NCBI RefSeq assembly: GCF_037975245.1
Contig: NC_092580.1
Span: 21,936,501-22,000,500 of the forward strand
DNA length: 64,000 nt
Direction of reading: 5' to 3'
DNA from: Apostichopus japonicus
Lineage: Eukaryota; Echinodermata; Holothuroidea; Aspidochirotida; Stichopodidae
Made by a program: the position numbers and the translations under genes. Below, piece by piece: positions 25,901 through 38,400 of the stretch. Positions within the stretch are counted from its first letter, which is position 1. Every line of letters begins with the position of its first letter. Under the pieces are notes generated by a model. The model ran no database searches and was not told where the DNA came from. It saw only the letters and a program-made list of their open reading frames with translations.

Positions 25901-26425
25901 ATGTGGTTAGACGAGCTGTCACATTTAAATGGCCACGTAAATCGTGCTCGAAGTCCGATGTCGTGCATGTTTGCTGCTGCAGGGATGACTTTTCTTTCTC
26001 TCTTTTGTTACGGTTATATCTAACCAAATTTGCAGTTCGTTTTCTGTGCATCCTCCTTACCGTGGTAGTACCTCATACAGTAGTCTCTCACACCTCTTCT
26101 TCTCCTCCAGGAATGCTTCCGTTCGTTCTTGGACCAGAGCTTCTAAATTATTCGCATACTGCTCCATTCGGAATAGGACGTTCGTCGTGTAGTTTGCTTT
26201 CCTGTATAGATAAATACACATGGTGACCAATTACTGCAACTGTCATGCATATTCATCAAGCTGATTTTCATTAACTTTGGGAGGGTAGTTGTCATTTCCC
26301 TGTCGATTTTATCTTTAGTTTTATTCCAGTATAAACATAAAACTATATATAATAGAGTAGTCGAGCATAAGTGGAGTATATAGTAGTCGTTATCGTGTTG
26401 TCGTCTTCGTCATCATCTTCATCAT

Positions 26426-26456
<31 letters not shown>

Positions 26457-29400
26457 ATATATACTAACAATTACAACTTATAGCAGCAGAAAGATAAGAA
26501 GAAAGAAAGATATTTATCCCTCGGAGAACTCTCAGATGAAACCTCTGGTATCTTTGTGGTAAGGAGAACTATGTCTTTCAGTAAACTATAAGAAAGTAAT
26601 ACATCGCAATCGCTTAAAAGTTTTTGTGATTTTAGACATTCCCTGAATTTACAAAAGGATTTTAGCAATGAAGTTTGTTGGGGTTTGGGGTGGGGCTAAC
26701 CCGATGAACACCTTACTTGTTAATCGACTTCATAAATGCCACAAGAGCGGAAGCAGATGGCCTATCCTCCGGCTTCTCAGACCAACAGTTCTGACAGAGT
26801 TCCATGACGTCAGGTGTACTGAGTTCCTCATTCAGATGAGGGCGGTACGGAGGATGTTCACAGTTCTTTACACGTTGTAGAATTTCTGAAAGAACCCCAT
26901 GATATTATTTTGATTGTAATATTTTGTGAAATACCGTATGCTTGCCATCACAATTATTTGCACTGTTTTACATTGAAGCATGTCCATACGTTTATTACAT
27001 ACATGGCTATTATGCTCACAAATGAGAGAGACATCGATTTTTTTTGAGTATATGTTGTATATATAATATACAAAGAAATCTATAACAAATGGAAATTCAA
27101 AAAGTGGCTTTGCTCTTAAATTTCATGTACAGAAAACGGCATGATACTTATAAACTTCGTGGAATGCGTAGCTAATAATGTTCACACTTTATGACGACTA
27201 TACACGGCCATTGCGTTTTTCTGGGATAAAATATGACACATTTTCGGGGATCTTGATTTTGTTTATGATCTTGGTAGAAAGAGTAATTTCGTTTTGATAA
27301 TTTTAACCATAATTGAGAAATAATATATCTCTACTCTTTCTCTACTCCAATTTTTTTTTCTTCAGTTATACAAGTATTCGTCACATTCAAAGTTTATTCG
27401 TAAGCTTTAACTTACGAAACCTTTAATATTTTTATTGTTTTGTTTTAGAATTTATTTTTATTTAGTTATTATGGTTATGGCGAATGGGGAGTGGAGGGGA
27501 ATTCCTGTCTTCTTGTCCCTTAAAAAGCCGCCGAGAAAGACTTCTAAAAGCTTCTAAAATGTGGCTATTATACATGGTCATAGTTGGCGTTCTTTATGTT
27601 GAAAAGTATAAAATACCGACAATCGCTTACCGTCAACGCTGTTAGCTTCCGAGTCCATTCCGAATGGCCCTGATCTCAGAATGATTTCATGCATTACAAT
27701 GCCAGCAGCGTACATATCTCCGGCCTTAGTCGGTGCTTTTATGTCAAGGCGAAGGTATTCGGGAGAGCGCCACAGTAATTCTATACATGGGATGAAATAT
27801 ATCAACACATGAATGCACAGCCAGGCGTGTGCCGGGAGCGTACCATCTTTAAATTGAGGGGACAAACAGAATATGTGAGTATGTGGGTGGGTGGGGGTTG
27901 GGGGGTTACCTGTTTTCAGGGGAGTGAGAAAAGATCGCCTTTATATAATACCATCTTTGCAACAAAAGACGTTTCATTGTATTTTTCTTCTAGAATTATT
28001 ACAAACTTACTCAGGATTTGTTCTGGCGATGTCTCGTCAATCTCTTCTCCTTGTCGAAACTCAAATAGTCCAAAATCAGTCAGTTTCAAGACGAAACGGC
28101 TGTCGATGACGCAATTTGATGACGTCAAGCGTCCGTGCATGCCTATCACACTACAGTGCAGATAGTTTAAGCCCTGTCAGAAAGATGATATGATCCAAGC
28201 CAAATCACAATTTAGCAGTGGCGTAGGAAGGTACTTTTGAGCTGGGGGGCTGAAGACTGATGGCCGGCCTTGGGGCGGGGTCTAAGGGGAGGGGGTTGGA
28301 AATTTTTGCATTTCCAGGTGGCCTCAGATGCAATTTGGTGCAATATAGCACACTTCAACACCCACTCCATTTTGTAAACTTAATTTTGTATTTTCACCTG
28401 GCCTTAGATGCAATTTGGTGCTCCAAATGAGATTTTTTTTCTAATTTGGAAATGAAAAAGGGGTTTTCTGACTTGCGAAGCGGGGGGGGGGGGGGCGGAA
28501 TGATACTTCCGCCCCACCACATTTTTCACTGGGGGCTGGCGCCCCCCAGCCCCCCGGTTCCTACGCCCTTGCAATTTAGTAAGTATATTCTCTAAATTCA
28601 TAGATTGAAAAATGATTTCAATTCTTTAATTTAACTTTACCAATTATGGAATGTATGATATCATTATAACGTATGAGTATATAGCATCTCAAGTAAAGTA
28701 TGCCAATTCATTTTTCACGTCTTACGTGCACGAAGGTCCGGGCGCATTGGCGTATGACGTACCGGTTTACCGGCTCGGAACCGGTGGACCGAAGGCGCAG
28801 CAAAGTTTGTGGCTCCGAAGTCGTCGATTTCCTCATGGTTCATAGCAGGCCACAAAAGCGCCGATATTTTTTTTTTTAAAAACCCATTAGAATCCTTGTT
28901 ATTTCATAAAAGCCCATAGACACTCAACAGTGATAAATATCAAAATAAACCAATCCAATTAACTTACCCAAAATACGTCTGTCATCAATGAATACTTGAA
29001 CGCCCAGTCAATATGCAGCGATTCGTTCTCCAGTATGTCCTACGATTAAACAATAATTTGTTCAAAAGGGGGTAAGAAACACACCCTAAGGAGTAATAAT
29101 CAATTTCTTTAATTTGATATTTTGATACATGAAGTGTTCCATCGATATATTGGAGTAATTTTAAAAACACACAAAATTAGCCAGGAATGCTAATACGGCC
29201 GATCAGTTTTAAATGCTTTTGTTAAACTTTTGAAATAATTAGTTGTATTGTATTCAATGTTTTATCTAAAGTTTCCATGGTAACGTAAATCGAACCCGAC
29301 AATCTTGAAACAATTTTGTTTTCACTTTGTGAAACATGCTTCACATTCTGGAGATATAGGAAACAATATGTCACAACTTGAATATTCATATATTCATATA

Positions 29401-32400
29401 TTCATATATAACGGATAGAAGAAATACTACATTGATGAAATAGCAGGATCTATATGAACGGGTATATAGTCAAATCAATATGACCATTGTAGCTAGGAAT
29501 TGACTGAATGAGGAAAGGGGAATGTGTTTGGAGGGAGGCATGGAGGACCTGAGAGGGGATGTTGGGATCAGTGAGAGAAATGGAGTAAGGCAGGCCATTT
29601 TAATGTATACAATAGCCTATTATCCTTGCATCATACTATATAGGTGTGATTTTTGAGGAAATTTCAAGGACTTCCGAGGATTTATAAATGTCTTAAAAAT
29701 TTCTAAAGAGGAGAAACTTAGTGAAACGCTTGCCATCTACAAACAGAAACATTCCAACATAAAATGAAGTCTTATCGCTTTTGTTCGAAATTCTGACCTG
29801 ATGTGATTACAATGAGGTCTGTCAACCTGTTCTTGTTTGGCCAGCAGCAGAGATAATTAATCGGTTTATGGTATGTTTAGTAACATATAGGCTGTACTTA
29901 CCTTCAAACTCCCTTTAGAACAGTAGAACATTACAAAACATATGTTTGCAGCCTCTGTACAAGCACCGACAAATCTGTTGACGTTCGTATGGTCGAAGTC
30001 TTTCATCTTCAAGAAAAGAGATAGGCCTAATTGTTTAGTCAACATTTTCCTGTTATAGTTTTTAATTTCGTTAAAAGGAGGCGGTGCAACATACAGAGTA
30101 CAGCGCATATGGTATATGATATATCACCAGACAACCCAAACGAATAGACAGCTCCGGGGTTCGAATTTATCATTTATTCGGAGGTTTGAAGGTTTGAAAA
30201 AACGATCTAATGATTTCATGCTGGAACAGTAGAATAATGTCGGAGTGAAATTTTACAAGTACGAAAGATAAATAGAAACCCTTTGTGTTGCCTTAAAGCA
30301 AAGGCTGTCCGACCTTTCGTTGCTGATGAAGTAGTTAATAAAAAGTAAACTAAAAGTTCAAACAGCTTAAATGTGTACTTCATTGCGTTTTTGTTGTTGT
30401 TATGACGTACATATTGAATAGAAAACCATTTACGAAAACATGCATTTTCTGTAATAAAATTACAACTATAGAATAAACCCACCGCAGTGAGATCTTCCAA
30501 CATCGCACGAGTAACTGTAAGAACATTTTTCTTCACTTTCTTCACGACAACCAGGCGACCCTGTTATTTAGTAAAAAAAAGTGACAAAATTCAAACCTGA
30601 AATTAAAGTTGAATTTGGTTGTAACATTTTACATCATTGCTATCAAGCCAAATATGTAATATGTGTATGTAATAATAAATAACGCTTAATCTGACTAAGA
30701 TATCTATATGTGGTTACAACCGCACTTATTTAACTATTTCCCCTATGTTCTCGAGTAATTTAAAGCTTTCATCTAGAATGGAAAAACTTTGTGTCCCACA
30801 AAATGTAATGAAATATTTGGGTTTTTTCATCGTTTGTGAAATGGTTAATATCTGTGGTGAAAATTTACATCCCAATAATGTGATTGTGAACCTGTCAGAA
30901 TTGAAAGAGAGGCTGGGCGCGGGGGGAGGGGGGGGGGGTCTAGGTAATCAAATATATGGCGTCGGTTTGTGCTTGTTTGCGTGTTTAGAGAGAGATGCAG
31001 AACTGACTAGCTTTGAGAAGTACAGACTATAACTTTTAATTTTAATCTACTCTATCTGGATACGATTTATGCCTGCAAAAGGAAGATGATATTTTCCTGA
31101 ACTTATATATTGCAGACGAAGACTGCATCTATAAGGCTGGCTGGCTGGCGATCACTGTAGCCCAGGACCGTCACTGGGGGTTGTAATTCTGAATTGGAAG
31201 GGCACCAAAATATAAAAAGCTGCACCAACGATTTAAGAAGGGGCACAGTATACTTGTGTCCTGTAACTTATGAAGATTTTGTAGACATGATGGCGGTACA
31301 GATGAATGAGGGTGTGGGAGGGCACAGTTTGTAGTCTGCACGGGGTAGGGTGGGGGGCACACCTATATACGCCCGGTCTGTCCACAGGCCTGCTGGAGCC
31401 ATATTTCACGACATACATACATACATACATACACACACACACGCATACACACACACGCACACACAATACATACCATGAAATGTGCTACATTGACTGAAAT
31501 CTTCTTCTCCATAATACTTTCACTATCAGTAGGCTGAAAATTAAAAATATTAAATAATATTCAGTTAATTCCAGATTCTATATTATAGAATAGGAAAGTA
31601 TTTTTGTCTTTGCTTTCAAAGTATAATTCGAGATAAAGTACAACGAAATATATAAAACGTTCCTGTTAACGGACTCCTTACAAATTCATCTTTAAATAAA
31701 ATAGCAAGAGAAAAAACCCAGGCTGTTATTCGTGAGGAAGAAGGGTAGTGGTCTTAAAGGGTAATGATAGGGAGATTCCCTACCCAACAGTTTTGTTCTT
31801 TCACGCTAAATTTGCAAGCACACACACCTCAATATATAGCTTGTACAGTTTGATGATATAAATACTTTACGATGTAGATTATATAATGTGCACTAGTATA
31901 TGGCTTTGTGTTCAAACAATGGCACAATTATCATTACCGCAGTTAACATTTTGGAAGAAGTAGACATTTCGGAGGATTTTGTCGATACAAACAGCAGATC
32001 ACCATAGTTCAATTTCCACAGCATCTTCATCACCTCATTTTCTCTCCTAAAACGTCTGTTGAGGAACAGAAGGAAGAGAAAATGGTAACTATATTTTGAA
32101 CAAGCAATTCCAGTTATCATTAATTTATATTAGTTAAACATTCTAGTCCTGTCAAATTTGATGACTATGTTATTACAACATTGGTACCGACAGACCATCC
32201 TTACCCGTTCCCCGCCCCAAGCCACAGCATCCCAAGAACCCCAACCCCTCCCCTCCCCGACACATACACACATTCACAATAAAAAAGTGAGAAAATTCAA
32301 AAGCATGCACTTGGTTTCAAAACAGATGTACATGTTATATATGTAGGGAAGGGTATAACATGACAGTACACCTCTTTTATATCACTTTACCTGATTTTCA

Positions 32401-35400
32401 CTCAATTTACTCTGACGTCAGGTAATCGAATACAAACTTCCAAAAAATAGTCAAAATGACATGGAAAAACAAAATTGTTACCTGATTGCCGTATGGTATA
32501 TACACATTGCTTAGTTTGGATTCTTACTTGATTGAAAATTACTACTCCATTTTTATTCTCCGTCTATGTTAAAAGTATATTCTTTGTATAATGTTGTTAA
32601 TGTGCTTGTGCTGTTATTTGTTATAAGGGAAAATTCCAACAGTAATTGTGTTGTTGCTGTTATTGTAAGCCACAAGCTGACAAGATATACTGTTAAAAGA
32701 TTTGGAAGTGGACCACTCAAGAGAGATAACCACACATCCTATACACGTTTAATTGATGTGCAGGTTTGAAAATATCAAACAAAACAAATAGATCAAATCT
32801 TCACTCACACTCCTCCCCCCTGCCCCCCCCCACACCACCCACCCATTACCCCCTGGCAACAACGAGAAAAACACCAACAAATAAGCATACTACAATCCTT
32901 ATATTTATAACGTACGACCATAATGAATATCTCCATACTTCATACTTTCTACTCCATACTCCATACTTTCTACATACTTACTCACTTACTTACACTACTT
33001 ACTTACACACTTACTTACTTACTTACTTACTTACACACTTACTTACACACTTACTTACACACTTACACACTTACACACTTACTTACACTACTTACTTACA
33101 CACTTACACACTTACACACTTACACACTTACACACTTACACACTTACTTACACACTTACACACTTACACACTTACACACTACTTACACACTTACACACTT
33201 ACACACTTACTTACACACTTACTTACACTACATACTTACACACTACATACTTACACACTACATACTTACTCCATACTTACTCCATACTTTCTACATACTT
33301 ACTCCATACTTACTCCATACTTACTCCATACTTACTCCATACTTACTCCATACTTACTCCATACTCCATACTACTCCATACTTTCTACATACTTAACATG
33401 GCCATCATCAACATAGAATATTGGTTGTAGGCAAAATATGCCATGGTAAGGATTCTCCTTGTCATATGTATAATTGTCAATACTCTGTTTAAAAAACAAA
33501 AACAATAAAGTTTGGTTTCTTGGCTTCATATACTTCACTCGTCTGACTGACAACCTTAATGACATGTTCGTTAATTAACACTAAAAACAAAGAACCACAA
33601 AAAACAACAGCAACGACAAACATTCAGTGACTCCTTAGAGTGAAGACAACGAAGAAGTCTTTTAATAACCTCCTCCACATGTGGTGCTTCTTATTTAACC
33701 TTAATGAACTTGGAGCCATTTTAAGAATGCTTTCTTTTCTTTCCTTTCCCCTCCTCCCCTATTGGAGGGGGTGTAGGGTAGGTGGGGGGGGGGGGTTGGG
33801 TTCTTGCTTGTTTGATGGTTTTTGGCTTAATGCACAATAATGGTAACATCTCTTATACAGAACATGTCAATCTTTGGTGAAATGTTACAAGATACACATC
33901 ATGCTCATTTACAGGAACTCCCGGACATGTCATCCCATAACAGAGTAGGATATAGTTTCTGTTTCAATTTTATTCTCTAAATTTCCTCAAATGAGGTGGA
34001 AAAAAAGACTTCAAGTCAATCAATATTACAGAGAAAAGCAAAGCAAAACGCAATATCGAATATGACATGAAGCAAAAGACGATTATTGTTACACACTAAA
34101 GAAAAATTATAAGGAAAAAAGAAAAGACAAGATACTAACATGACAGAAACAAGCGATATCAGACTGGGAAATATATAGAATATCCTATGATTCGTTTACA
34201 GGACATACTTAGATTGTGGAGAATTTTTGTATTTCGGGGGTAAACAATGCTTCATTTTTAAAGACGGAGATTTTTTTCTGGCTTCTTCAACAATTGCCTT
34301 CTCTCTGTTATCAAAACATAACACTCTTTAACATATATGGTGAATTCCATCTCGCAGCTTGTTTTCATTACAAAGTTCGCGCTTTCCTATTTGTAACACC
34401 TTTGTGAAATGTTTGGTCTAATTCGAGTTGTTGTAATTAACTGGCAACATGTCGCAAAATAAGTTAACATCTTTATAGCCTACTTATGTCATGGGTGCAC
34501 TATTCATGTTCACGTCTGTATTTTGTTGTTACTGAAGGAGGTCCCCCCCCCCCCCCCCACCGACCTCCTTACATTGTAGTCGGCTTCAACGAAACCACAC
34601 ACCCTCTCCTCCTTAAATTCCTGGATCCACTCGGCCTGCCATAGATTAAGTTTAATTTCTTCCAAAGTTAACTTACCTGTATATCCAGGCAAACGCTAAT
34701 ATTATAATGGACACAAACACAATAGAAGTGACCAATACAACAGCCAGTGTTCCTATTCCTGCAATTAAACACAAAGAAACAGAATACAGACATGATGTAA
34801 GTTACTGTTACCTTAATCAGTTAATTTATTCAAACAAGTGAGGGGTTTCGTAACTAACATATATAACATCATCGAAAATTCTCGACGTCCTCTGGCAAGC
34901 TTTTTTTTTCACTGTCAATAGCTTCATATTTCATAACTTATATCAGATTACTTTAAAGTACCTCATACCCTGATGCTTGCCAAATGAAAATATAAGAAAA
35001 ACGAGAAAATCCAGCTAAATTTATGTTTACGTGACAATGGTCAGCGACTTAAGCACGATGAAAGAGGTGATTGCTGCCTAATGACAGAATTACAGGCTGA
35101 AGTTATTAGAACCTACTGAATACGAGAAACACTAACACACACATAGCAAATAAAGAACCGTGTGCACATGCAGACATACATACACACATAGGAACGAACC
35201 TTCTGGCCTATTGCAGTTAGATTTCTCATTGTAAAATCCACAGATTGGCTCGTCCAGGGGTGGACCAATCGCTCCGGCAGGCCATTTGATCTCTTTGCCG
35301 TTCACAGCTTGAAAAACGCCAGCCGATTCGGCCAGAAAGTAGGCCACGACCTGTATTGAAAGTGGGAGTAATATGAAACTTGATTTATCTCACTTGGGAT

Positions 35401-38400
35401 TGGAAGAGTTATTTATTAGTCGAGATTGTTCGCAGAGAAAGAGACAAACACAGAAACAATAAAGTGAAGTAAGTCCATAAAGTGGCTTTACACGAAAGGA
35501 CCCCAAATGATTCAAACACTCGAAGGTACCACCCCTCTCTCCCCCCCCCCCCCCCCAAAAAAGAGGAGAAAACGTCAGTATTGTCTATCTATCGTTCAGG
35601 TCCGTATATCAAGTACTTTTAATACGTATTTCAATATAATGTCTGTCAAGCAGGCTAGGAAATTGACTGGCTATCTACCTCAATGGTTCCACTTACCGCA
35701 ACCATCGACATTTGCCGTATACCCGTCGACACTTGCTGTACCCGTCGACGCCACGTTAACAAATAAACGGAATACGTACACCTTATACATCTCAGGTGAG
35801 GTTATCGAATCCGTCTCTTTCGGATACCAAATAATCGGAATGCGTACCCTCAAAGCTTCCAGTTTTCGCACAGTCCATTTCTTTCGGATATACACTATTC
35901 GAAATACGTACCTGTAATCTGCGGTTAACCGGCATTGTACCAACTATACAGCAAGCGATACACACGTATACTTCGATATTCCTGTTTTACCATAGTCATG
36001 TCGGATATCACGTACTCGGAATGCGTAATTCAAGGTGAATTTAAAATTATCCGTCATTATCTCAAGCAATTGGAATGCGGATACCTCCAAGAGGTTAGTT
36101 TTCGCATCCGTCTTTTTCGGCGGATACAAAATTATAGAACTATATGTACCTCAAAGTTGCGATTAACCGTCATGATACCAAATAACCGTTCTACATACCT
36201 CGAATGTTCCGGTTATAGTATCCGTCATGTCGGATATCAAATAATCGGAATCACGGTCACCATTTGGCTTTATTTTTACTTCACCAAAAACACCTGAAAA
36301 TACAATAATAAATATAGAAAAATGGATTTCACATAAAAAAATACAACTATAAATATAGAAAAATGGATTTCACATAGTTTTCGATGAGGAAAGAATGAGT
36401 TGAAAAGGTAAGAATCGTTTTATCACACATTGAGCATGTAGTCAGTCTCGAATATTTTACATACTGCAGAAAAAAGAAAAAATAACAAAAAAAAAAAGGG
36501 AATTGAAAGAAAATTAGGCAAAATTTCAACAGTTCGCAAAGTTTTCGCAACTTTCAAATTTAATAATTGATTTGCCTGTGATAATTTGTTCAGTATTGAG
36601 CTAAAACTGTAACCCGATGATAAAAAATAGCCCAATCTTTGTGTGGCCTTTTGTAATAAAAAAAATCAGAGGGATGGCGTCCAATTATAATTGCTCAAAT
36701 AATGCATCGCTTGGCCACATTTCAGCAGAAAGGTACAAACTGTCGCTGCATCCGAGCATAAAGTGACTTCTTCAACTCTAACAGAAATTATGGGAAAACA
36801 GAAATGAGAGAAATAAAACTCTATAAACAGAAGATAGAAAGAAAGGTTTACTTACCTTGAAACTTCCTGTCTCGCATTCGTATCGAGATGGCCGTCCCGT
36901 CCCGTATATCGGCATTGGCCCCAATAGTTTCATTTATCGCAAGAGAATAAAGAATAATAGCATCATGCAATGTCCCCGCGAGGAACAGACTCTACAAAAT
37001 TGAGAAAAGAAATACAGTTTTCTTGACTTTATTATTACAAAATAAATCGTTGTTTCAATTATAGTATTATAACACAGTATAACTCAGTACATTTTGATCA
37101 TTCTTTAAATAATGATAAAGTGTGGATCATGTGAGAAAAACGATATCAAACGTTTACAACTTGTATATATCTGATGAGACTATTTTTGCTTATTAAATTT
37201 CTATTTGATAATTAATCGAATTACTATGACACAAGCGACAGTAATACATATTGATTACCTGTATAGGTAAATGTCTGCTCATTTTATGACGGTTAAAGTG
37301 ATTCGGCAAATAACTAAATTGCTAAAATGAAAATATTATGAAGTCCGTATAGTGGGTGCAAATAAATCATGAATATATTTGAAAACTAATTTCTCAAGTT
37401 ACTGACGACAAAGACAGCCACGATTTGCAGCTTATGGAAGATAAATCATACGATGTGAAGTCTGAAACCAGACATCAGCCGAATATAATGATTACATCAC
37501 TGCCCACATTCCTAATTTGGCGCACCCCTTGCACATTTGTTTCCATCTACCACCGAAGCAAATAACGTAACATATAGCCCAAGCCACAGATATCAGAACA
37601 GACTACGTTCACCATCATTATGAATCTATGTTTGTATTAAACAAAATGAGTTTCGATGTAACAATGCTACAAATACATTGGACTGTAATGGGTTGGGGGA
37701 GGGAGAACTAAGATGTAAAGTCGTCTCGGGAAGGATCTAAGCTCCCCCCCCCCCAACCCGTTGGTAAAATGGAGGGTGCTTAAATGTAAAATGGTGCTAT
37801 ACGTTGCAACTTTTGAGACAGTGTTTTTGACTGGTTGGTTGAACTGCAGGTACATATAATATATGCATATACTGTACACTAGAATGTTATTGCAACAATT
37901 GGTCTGCCAGCGGGGGAGGGGATGGGGGCTGATCCTCCAGACGTTTACGTGGATATGCCCTGTACCCCATATAGCATTCAATACATACAATAGGAAGATG
38001 AAGCTGTTACCCAATGACATATTTATCTATACATATGTAGAAGTATAGAGTTACCTCTTCCATATCACTAGTGTAGTTTAGTGTTGCTGCTTGTATCGTT
38101 CTGATTTCAGAGCGGAAGTTCTTGACGTCTTCTGCTGTAGGAACCGTCACACTGATTGTTAACAAAGCTTCGTATGCTAGTTTAGCGTCAGAATCTCTAT
38201 CGTCATTCTACAACGGAAATAATAACTTCGTCATGCAAATTTTGGAAAGACGGTCAATACAGATTTATTTAGTAACAAAATTTTTACAGGTTTCACAACA
38301 GTAAACGGTACTTTCATGATGTTAGTATAGCTCATTGCATGTACATGATATCATATACTAAGAAAACAACGCTATTCAATGGACACTTGATACAAGACGG

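Larger units (their letters stand above)
19922..26201 (-). other. rGC-A linker and class III cyclase exons 16-22, catalytic Arg replaced
   Basis: Exon 16 encodes the dimerising linker ending in [11 protein letters not shown]. Exon 17 has [20 protein letters not shown] with the first metal Asp; exon 19 starts [13 protein letters not shown] with the guanine-contacting Glu and second metal Asp; exon 20 has [19 protein letters not shown] with the guanine-specific Cys. The usual motif is VNTASRMES: the Asn is kept (968), but the Arg that steadies the transition state is Ser972 (codon AGT at 21910-21908). The last exon encodes [12 protein letters not shown] and a Lys/Gln-rich tail ending NTYF. Confidence 0.9.
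26717..34758 (-). other. rGC-A membrane helix and kinase-homology exons 7-15
   Basis: Exon 7 encodes the single helix [20 protein letters not shown] followed by AFAWIYR. Exon 8 gives the juxtamembrane [20 protein letters not shown], typical of this receptor class. Exons 10-15 form a pseudokinase: RLVVVKKV keeps a Lys; the catalytic HRD loop is replaced by [19 protein letters not shown] retains [13 protein letters not shown] and [16 protein letters not shown] close the fold. In this family the domain represses the cyclase until ligand binds and needs ATP as an allosteric effector; that role is family knowledge. Confidence 0.88.

Noticed and set aside
32766-33416. Plus-strand frame of 216 codons rich in Leu, Thr, His and Tyr
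   Set aside because: It is wholly a microsatellite read-through and lies in an intron of rGC-A.
34510-34692. Minus-strand open frame continuing past rGC-A exon 7, with [14 protein letters not shown] reminiscent of the juxtamembrane segment
   Set aside because: The frame differs from that of exon 7, a strong ACAG/GTAAGT donor ends exon 7 at 34677, and the true juxtamembrane exon with matching phase is at 32055-31938.
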